Of a stretch of DNA of 64,000 nucleotides, positions 56,615 to 64,000 are shown piece by piece. The stretch is from Rosa chinensis (lineage: Eukaryota; Streptophyta; Magnoliopsida; Rosales; Rosaceae). A program made the position numbers and the translations under genes. Where the stretch lies: the NCBI RefSeq assembly GCF_002994745.2, contig NC_037094.1, positions 42,855,139 to 42,919,138 on the forward strand, given 5' to 3'. Positions within the stretch are counted from its first letter, which is position 1; each line of letters opens with the position of its first letter. The notes under the pieces were generated by a model. That model made no database searches, was not told where the DNA came from, and was given only the letters and a program-made list of their open reading frames with translations.

Positions 56615-59218
56615 GTGAGAGATGTACCACTGCAGCCGAAGATTGCAAGCAATGTTTTGGAGCAGACAAACCTGGGTCCGATTCCAGAAGCAACCATTTT
56701 GCTCCAAACCCCCCATGGTCTGACTACATACGACGAGTCGTTGAAGAAGCTTGACAAGCTAGACTTCCTGACTGCCGCTAAAATGCTCTTCACTGACCCG
56801 CCCAAGAAAAAGAAATTTGGGTATCCTTTTCTCTGCTCTTTTTGTTGTTATTTAGAGACTTCATATGATAGAGGGAGCCATGCCCATGTGTTTAAGCTTT
56901 AAAGGATACAATATTGTTGACTTTAAAACCACTGCCTGTTGTTGTTGTTCAAGGATTCATCATACTGATTTCAAAAGATACATTCGGCGTTTTATTGTTA
57001 TTATTTTTCGCATTGAAAGTCGACACATAACTACCTCTGTACATTCTCAAATCATTTCCCGTGTGTTCTAGCTTATTTGCCAAAGAATCATTATTAGCAT
57101 TGTGAATGTTTGCTACATCCCTCTCACTTTCTGAGACCTGTCCTTTTCCTTCTCAGGCTTGATTTCCACCTGGTACAACTATTCTTTGCTTGTATGCCTT
57201 CCTTGGGTATGTAAGTCAATGTCCTTGATATTTCATATTTTGGTTTGTCCCCATGGTTTCAAGTTACTATCTGAAAACTTGTTTTCCTGTAACAGCTGTA
57301 TATCTGGTAGCTCAATATGCTCGCTATGATATGAGAAAAATGGAAGCAGTAAGTAAACATTTATGCTTTGTGCTGAATCCCTGATATTGTATTGTGTAAT
57401 AGTGTATATACATTAGCAGCTCTTTCAAGGGATTGGATGCCATGTGGTGTTTCTTCCTTCATAGATCATTATCTGTCCTCTTATTTTCTCTCACTCTTAG
57501 CTATTTGCACTGAGACCATTGCTTGAATTTAGTAAACAACCTTAAGAAAGACGCTACAATGGATCTATTACTGATTTTTCCACCTGACTGTTTAACATGC
57601 ATACATATGTGTATATGTAAAACTAACTGTTCAAATGTGAATGTGAGCATACATATTTGAATAATACTTTCACTACCTTTTTGTCTTTTCCAGATTTTGA
57701 TTTCCGGTCTCCACAGGATTGTTTTATAAATTAGATTGGAGCATCTCCAATTAGACATAGGTTTTAGATGTTTACTTGCAGGTTTGTGTTAGATGAAAGA
57801 AATTAAATAGTACTGGGCATTGAACACCTCAGATTAGCTTATGGACACTTGCCAAGTTTCAAATGCAAACTCTTTTTCTCTGAACCGGCCTCTACTATTA
57901 TATCGAACAATTATAGTAGAAGCTTGTGATGATTTTTTTGGGAAGATGAAGCATTGAATTAGCTGACATGCATCACTGCTACCTAATTTTGGGTATTTGC
58001 ACAAGCTTACCACCCCATTAATTTTGTAACTTGAGTTTTTCTACCTTATGTTGACCCCAATTTCTAGGAAAATTATGTTGGTCCTTCAATACTCATGTAT
58101 CATGAAACCTTCCACTCAGTGATTGAATTCAAAGGCTGAGAGGTGTTTTTAAAGGCACAATGTGATAACATTTTGTTTGATAAGAGCATATATGTACCAA
58201 TATAGATATCAGTAAAATTCCTAGACTTCTCTAAAAGATAGATACTCCTTTGCTTGACCTGTGTTTGCTAGAAGACAATTGGGAGGTTGGACAATTAATT
58301 CATTTAAGAAAAAAGTAGCACAGAAGCTCAACTAGCTTTGAGAAACAATTATCTCATAGCTTTCTAACCTTTTCTTTTAGATATTTCATTAATTTTAAGT
58401 AGCATCTAGAGATATTCAGAATTGACGAAAACCAATTTGGATCTACATATATGTATATATACGTGACTGATCTTGGGGTCGATATTGATTTGCAAACTTC
58501 CACTGAAATGCAGAGCTGTGTGAATGGTGTGTTTACTCTTTTCTTGTTGTGGAAACTTTGCAACTCCCCGAAGTCCATTCCAGAATCATTATGTACATAT
58601 ATACATGAATATATACTACAGGCAACTATTTTGTAAACTTTGTATATTGTTGTAAAAGCATCTTAATGTATAAGTTTGTACAGCGTAACTATTAAGCAAG
58701 ATGAGCTTTCTCATATCAATGCCATGCTTGTTATATGGTTTCCAACGGTTTCTTGGTTACGTTTCATTTGTTTCTCAATCCTTACCAAATGTTCATCCCA
58801 GGAACTGGAGCAGAAAAAGAAGAAACAAGAAGAAGAGAAAGTGGAAGAAATAGAACTAAATGCTACTAAAGAAAAAGAAGCAAGATCGGTTCCGGAGCTT
58901 TCGGAGGTGAGAGAGAGATTAGAAAAACTTGAAGAAACTGTGAAGGGAATTGCGGCTGAGACGAAGAAACAAACCGTCAATGGCCAAGCAAAAGGCCATG
59001 AAGGTGACAGTGCAAAGAAAAGTTTTGGAACTGAGGCAAGTACCCTGAGTAGTTCAGAATCTAGCAAGCCAGTTGAGAAAGACCCCCTCAAACAGGATTC
59101 TGTAGGGCCAAGGCCAGCTGCAAGCAAGGATAGATTAACAGTGGCAGCAACAGTTCCTAATGCTTCTCCAGAGGGCAACATCCAAGATGGCGGGCCTTCT
59201 CAAGATGCTAAAAGATGA
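56615..59218 (+). CDS. Conserved plant membrane-anchored coiled-coil protein, 4 exons, 241 aa
   Basis: Exons 56615-56820, 57157-57206, 57296-57348 and 58802-59218 join in frame (726 bases) with GT..AG introns. The first exon has VLEQTNLGPIPEATILLQTP and ends FTDPPKKKKFG. Exons 2 and 3 form one hydrophobic segment (residues about 73-92, VQLFFACMPSLAVYLVAQYA), a likely membrane anchor preceded by a basic cluster. The last exon is a charged coiled coil (ELEQKKKKQEEEKVEEIE and VRERLEKLEETVKGIA) with a Ser/Pro-rich tail. The layout suggests an N-terminal domain, a membrane span and a coiled coil on opposite sides of the membrane. I do not recognise the family name or function. An in-frame short reading frame precedes the start. 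The 1.45-kb last intron is the longest. Confidence 0.8.
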
Positions 59219-59819
59219 AGAAAATTTGTTACAGTGCTTCATTGTCTGATTTTTTGAGTAGCATAGGCAACAGGGAAGGGAACACAATTATTGAACGGTT
59301 TGAATTGATGCATAGGTTTGCTTGAACTTCAATGTACTTGCTTGTTCAGTCTTTCTGCTTGCAAGGTGGGAGAAAGTAGTTAGTTACCCCTTTTCGCCCA
59401 GTTATAGGTCAGTGAATGCATGCAAAAAATGAGATGCAGAAACTTAGGATGCAGAATTAAAATATAATGAAATGCAGGGTGGTAGTAGGACTAGTGAAAA
59501 CTCTAATTTAAATGAACATATGTTGTGTATTCTTGTGTTATTTGCAGAAATCCATTTGAAGTAGAACGACTTGTTGCAGAAATTTCTGTATTGATTTCTT
59601 TGGGGGATGGATTCAATGGAATTTGTTGACATTGTCCTTGTGTGCTGATGTTGTGATATAAACGGAGTACTGTAGAATCTTGGAGGTGATTGTGGTCATT
59701 TGCCCATGTAGTGCAAAAATTTTGAGAAGTATACAAAGAGGGAATGTGTCTCATTGGCTATTTAATGGGTTAATTGTGGCACACGCAAAACCCTCCAAGA
59801 CCATCAACTCAAGTCTCCG

Positions 59820-60690
59820 ATGACATCAGTGCTAAACCCACCACCACCGCAGCCACAACCCAACTCCGCCGATCCACCTCCATTGCTCTCCACCATTTCG
59901 GCTCTATGCTCCGCCACCCTGCACTTCTCTCTCCTCTCTCACTCTTTCCCTTCACTCGCTTTCCTTGAAGCTTGGTATCTCGATGCAACCGTTTTCCTGG
60001 TCAGCCCTCATTCATTTCTACTCCAAATGTAGGATGGCCCTTCATGCACGCAAGGTGCTCAACAAAAATTTCCCAGAAGGATGTGGTCTGTTTTGGGGAG
60101 GTGATTGTTGGGTTGGCGCAGAACTCGAGGCTCATTGATGCGTCTGGCTTTTGCTGACATGAAATCTTGTGATGTTGGGTCAAGCATGTATAGTGTTTCG
60201 GGTGTGCTGAAGGCTGCAGCCGAGCTTGCCGCTTTGGAGCAGTGCAGGATACTATATACACATGCTGTTGTGACGGGGCTTGATGTGAATTTAGGTTGAA
60301 GGGACTGCTTTGGTTGATGTCTATGGGAAAGCTGGGTTTGTGTCTGATGCTAGGCAGGTTTTTAATAAGAATTTTCTGGTGCTAAATCTTGTGGATGCAG
60401 TGTCATGCTGGCAGCATATGCACAACAAAGGGATAAGGTTTCAGCATTCAAGCTTATTTAAAGGATGAATATAGCTTTCTTAGCAATTATGACGTGCTTT
60501 GGCAATGCGGTTTTGCCGTTTTGGTTTCCTAAACTGATTGGTGGTTAACCCGAATAAAGCAGATTACGAGTTGGAACCAACCGTTGAGCATCATACGTGT
60601 TTGGTCGGTGCCATGGGCCAGGCTGGTCAGTTGGAAGATGCTGAAAGGCCTGCAATGACAACGCCTTCTGTGCCAAGAAGTACATTGTAC
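59820..60690 (+). pseudogene. Pentatricopeptide repeat (PPR) gene, broken
   Basis: Pieces in three frames read as a plant PPR protein: a start MTSVLNPPPPQPQPNSADPP, then FSWSALIHFYSKCRMALHAR, DVVCFGEVIVGLAQNSRLID, SVSGVLKAAAELAALEQC, ALVDVYGKAGFVSDARQVF and YELEPTVEHHTCLVGAMGQA with GQLEDAER. The last parts look like PLS-class repeats near an E-type end. PPR proteins bind organelle RNA. Frameshifts near 60075 and 60130 and several stops, plus shortened length (plant PPR proteins usually have 400 residues or more), mark a pseudogene. Confidence 0.8.
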
Positions 60691-60699
60691 TCAAAAGGC

Positions 60700-61495
60700 A
60701 CACAATAACTCAAATTTCCTGTGTTATTTAGCCCTTCAAACGCTGATCAAAACCCCCAAGGTAGTATGGATCGTTTAGAAGCGAGTAAGGAAATTTGACG
60801 AGTTAAAGTTTTGAGTACCAAAACTTTCGAGGTAATTTCTAGCCTTTTTGTTCAAAATCAAACTTTATCGAAGTTATAGATGTTGCGGTGGTGGTTGCGA
60901 TGAACATTTGTATATATATTGACCCCCGATTTGGGGTTGGAGTGTTGGCGTGTGAGGCCATCTCAAGCTATGTAATTTAGCTCTTGAGGTAGAGCTCAAT
61001 GTGAGGAACCTATGGATATAATTTGTTTAACACGTTTTGATCATTTGACATCGATCAGAAATTCGTAGTATCAGGAGTTTCAGGTTTCGAGATAGGATGA
61101 TTCGACCATTGGATCATTATGACTTTTCCTTAATTTGATTGTTTAAATTATTGAGTTGACGAAACCTTTGAAGTTTGGCCGATTCCGATGTGAGTTCGGA
61201 TTTTCGACGAGTTATTAAATAGGGGTTTCGGGGTTTCGTTTGAATGTGAATTTAGTTAATATTAGTTGATTTTCGATGAGAATGTCAGATTTGAGTGTTA
61301 TTATGGTTTACGACTTCCTTGGATTGGTGTTTTAGTTGTAATTTATGATTCTTGATACATATCTCGGATTTGAGCTTGAGTTTAATTTAGGAGAAATGCT
61401 TTGGATTAATTTTGGTTATGAATTATGGATTTTCATATTATCGTTAGATTATGGATGTTATGATCATTAATTGAGTTACTTTGTGTTTGTGATTT
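60700..61495. other. Repeat-like non-coding stretch
   Basis: The sequence resembles LTR-type DNA in style (TTCGGATTTTCGACGAG and similar GA/TTCG-rich pieces) but no ends could be set. No protein was found. Confidence 0.3.
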
Positions 61496-61499
61496 TAAT

Positions 61500-61690
61500 A
61501 ATTAGGACTAAATACTGTTTACTCGCTCTACTTATAGGGTATCGACGTTTCAGTCCCTTACTTTTCAATTTCAACAAAATACTCCTCCAACTCTTTAATT
61601 TCACACAATAGGTCCTTGCCATCAAGCTCCGTCCAAATTCTCTGTGAAATTACTGATGTGGCATCCCTTTCACGCCAAATTATCTATTAT
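61500..61690 (+). repeat. Dispersed repeat, first of two local copies
   Basis: Begins TAAATACTGTTTACTCGCTC and ends near GATGTGGCATCCC. A second, diverged copy in the same orientation lies at 62696-62895. Shared pieces include ACTGTTTACTC, TTTCA(A/G)TCC and the CC(A/G)TCAA..TCC.TCCAAATT stretch. Probably arms of a foldback (MITE-type) family. Confidence 0.65.
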
Positions 61691-62690
61691 ACCCTCACTT
61701 ACTAATTTGGTGCATATACTAGAGCCTCACGCGTAATACAACATGGTCATCAAGTTTAGGACAAAAAAATTAAGCTCCAAGTATCGTACCCAAGGGAATA
61801 GCAAACCCCACTTGGTTATGGACAACTAAGCACAAATACAAATTATCCTAGCAACAAGTATCCCAAATTGTAAGTGTCCCAAATTGTGATTCTTAACTTT
61901 TCAAACTAAAGCTAAATTTGACAACCGAAAATAGAAAATTGCTAAAAATGAAAATGCAATGTTAAAGTATTTTGCGAAAAATTCAAGACAAGAGAGTGTT
62001 GGGTGCTAAGGAGGCTTCTTCACCCAAATCCTATGTGCCGGAAACTATCTAATGTAGATGCAAAATTCTTGATTAGGCGATAGTCATATCCAAGGCGGTT
62101 CAAGGCTCAAGGACCATGTATTCTCAATTACGGTATTAATGTGTTGTTTCAAGGGTCACACAAACTCAATTAGCAAGAGAGAGTTAGAGCCGGTTCAAGG
62201 ATCTCTAACTCGCTCTAATTGACATAAAGCTCAAGAATTAGACCACTGAGCGATTCACCCGCGTAATCATGCGGCTAGTGTAAATCACCATGCTTATATC
62301 CCCTACAATACCAAATTGGTTCTAGCTTAGGAATTAGAGGGGGTCAAGCCTCTAACTCCATCCTAGGCATGCTCAAAATATATACCCTAGAGTTGACTAG
62401 GCTTCTAGACATGCATTTCAACCCAACAAAAATTGATATAAGCATCCATTAAAGTAAATTGCATCACTACATTAAAAAAATACATCCTTTACATAAAATT
62501 TGGGCTAGGACACACAACCCTAGCCCCCCAAAAAATTTCTGCTCACTACCCATAAATATATACATCATCAATTCCATCAATTTCATACAAATAAAAGAGG
62601 ACAAGGTATAGAGGAGGGACTGAGGGAGAACAACCAAGACAAGTTGCAAATGCTAGAAAGTATACATAACAAGTCTTAGAATTATAATTG
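61690..62690. mobile_element. Unclassified non-coding repeat
   Basis: About 1 kb with AAGTATCGTACCCAAGGG near its left side, similar in kind to the insertion at 14560. A-rich and C-rich pieces alternate (for example CAAGGCTCAAGG and CAAGGATCTCTAACTCG). No ends or coding parts were found. Confidence 0.4.
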
Positions 62691-62695
62691 AGTTA

Positions 62696-62895
62696 ATTAC
62701 TGTTTACTCCCTATATTTTTAGGGTTTCATCATTTCAATCCCTACCTTCGAATTTCACCTAAAAAGTCTCTGAACTCTAAGTTTCCTCCCAATTTGTCCC
62801 TGCCGTCAATCCTCCTTCCAAATTGTCTGTTAAGATGCTGAGGTGGCAACTTGAGTCAACAATTGGCGCCACGTGGATCCACGTGGGTTGTAAAA
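62696..62895 (+). repeat. Dispersed repeat, second local copy
   Basis: Diverged direct copy of 61500-61690, beginning TTAATTACTGTTTACTCCC and ending near the palindrome CCACGTGGATCCACGTGG at 62870-62887. Confidence 0.65.
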
Positions 62896-63380
62896 TGACG
62901 AAAACAGCTCTGCCTCTATTACGGTACTTTCGATCTGATATACTCAAAATCCAGTTCCTAAACTCCAAAAAAAACCCTAAAATGTGAATTTTTTAGAACG
63001 AAGCCAATCTCTTCCCTGTTCCTAAACTCCCAAAAAACCCAGAATCCGGCAACATTGCAAATCGAAAACCGTAAATCATAATCAGATTACCTATCATCTG
63101 TTACTAGGAGTGAGGAAGGCAACTTGAGTCGAAGAAGAGACCGACGTTTTGTGGTGGCGACATGGTCGTGAACGATGCTGATTTGTGGGTTCCTCGAGCT
63201 GCAAACGGGAAACGGGGAGAACGAGAAGGATGAAATCCCTAATTATGGTAAGTTTTGGAGGGGAACTATTCATCTCCAATATGAATGGATTGAAGATGAT
63301 GAAATCTAGGGTTTTGAAATCCAAAATTGGGGGTTTTAAAATTGGTTAGGCCTTCTGTTTCTGGGTTATTGCTATTGGAT
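62896..63380. other. Non-coding stretch
   Basis: No gene was recognised. It may contain the rest of the repeat at 62696. The minus strand has a frame without known motifs. Confidence 0.35.
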
Positions 63381-63383
63381 TGC

Positions 63384-64000
63384 TGTAATACCCTACAAAT
63401 TTGTGACACAAACTATATGATTAGTTAAGATGAAATTTTTGAGATTAATTTTATTATCTTGGTAATCATTAAGGGTGCCTAAGACAAAAATTTTCTGAAA
63501 TTTTCATGAGTGATAATGTCCAATTTGAGGACTGGGTAAGTTGGTATTAAAGTTCCTATCGAGACGAGTCAGTGGAAATTTATGTGAAATTTTTCGGATA
63601 CTCAAGCTATTTATTATTAAAGTTTATTTGAAATAAAGGGAATTTAAGTGGTTGAATCTGGATCGTTGTCTATCATCGCTTAATCTTGACCATTGAAATT
63701 AAGTATATATAAGTTAAGACCATCTGAGGAAGGGGGGAGAAGCTTCTTCTCACTTCGTGAACATACACGTAGTCTCATCTCTATCCACTCACCGACTCAC
63801 CGACGCTGCCCAAAAAACCAATACTCTTAATCTCTCTGATTATTATCATGGGGGAAGGAGGGAGAGAAAAAAAAAAAAATAGGACTGAGAAAGACTGGGT
63901 CTCTCGGGAACCCTTGAGAAATTCCCCTCTCTCTCTTCTCTTGCAATTTGTAGGAAGCTTTCTGCTTTTTTTACATCACCAGTAAATAACATAGCAAGGC
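63384..64000 (+). mobile_element. 5' part of an LTR, cut by the window edge
   Basis: Begins TGTAATACCCTAC, in the style of plant LTR starts, and contains a plus-strand TATA box (TATATATAAG, about 63703-63712) followed by a CT-rich leader. The 3' part lies outside the window. Confidence 0.5.

Noticed and set aside
58711..59181. Ser/Phe-rich minus-strand frame of 156 codons
   Set aside because: Exact reverse of the last exon of the coiled-coil gene; it exists because that exon is rich in Lys/Glu codons.

Overview
The window is nuclear DNA from a flowering plant, most likely a eudicot and probably a rosid. The evidence is a split importin gene whose exons read like Arabidopsis IMB4, spliceosomal introns with GT..AG ends, and dense plant transposon families (Mutator/MULE, CACTA, hAT, L1-type LINE with RNase H, Ty3/copia-like LTRs). 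The species cannot be fixed from the sequence alone. No rRNA, tRNA, CRISPR or prokaryotic features were seen.

Positions 1-17,050 are a nest of transposons. A degraded MuDR-type MULE gene on the minus strand is split by a solo LTR (980-3615, 5-bp target duplication), by a CACTA element (4587-13485, 3-bp target duplication) and by an unclassified repeat (about 14560-16560). A broken L1 LINE sits inside the CACTA element. Positions 17,050-37,920 hold a second cluster. It has two related Ulp1-type (C48 peptidase-like) transposon genes facing each other (plus 18.97-22.2 kb, minus 37.17-32.5 kb), a FAR1-type MULE transposase with seven nonsense codons (minus, 27.3-24.6 kb), a GRF zinc-finger gene (plus, 30.3-31.2 kb), an F-box/Sel1-like pseudogene, an isolated exon of mitochondrial ribosomal protein L21, a MITE, and a foldback insertion built from an inverted LTR. 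Positions 38-45.7 kb hold LTR remnants, a clean hAT element (38610-39429) and another FAR1/MULE fragment.

Positions 45.8-60.7 kb are the gene-bearing part. A complete 20-exon importin (IMB4-like, 1048 aa after joining, no frame break) is followed by a complete 4-exon gene for a small membrane-anchored coiled-coil protein (241 aa) and then by a broken PPR gene. The last 3 kb return to repeats and end inside the start of another LTR.

Only the importin and the coiled-coil gene look functional. The MULE transposase, both Ulp1 copies, the LINE, the F-box gene and the PPR gene all carry stops, frameshifts or lost catalytic residues. The nesting gives a relative history: MULE first, then LTR and CACTA, then LINE inside CACTA; Ulp1 element first, then foldback LTR and MITE; LTR first, then hAT inside it.
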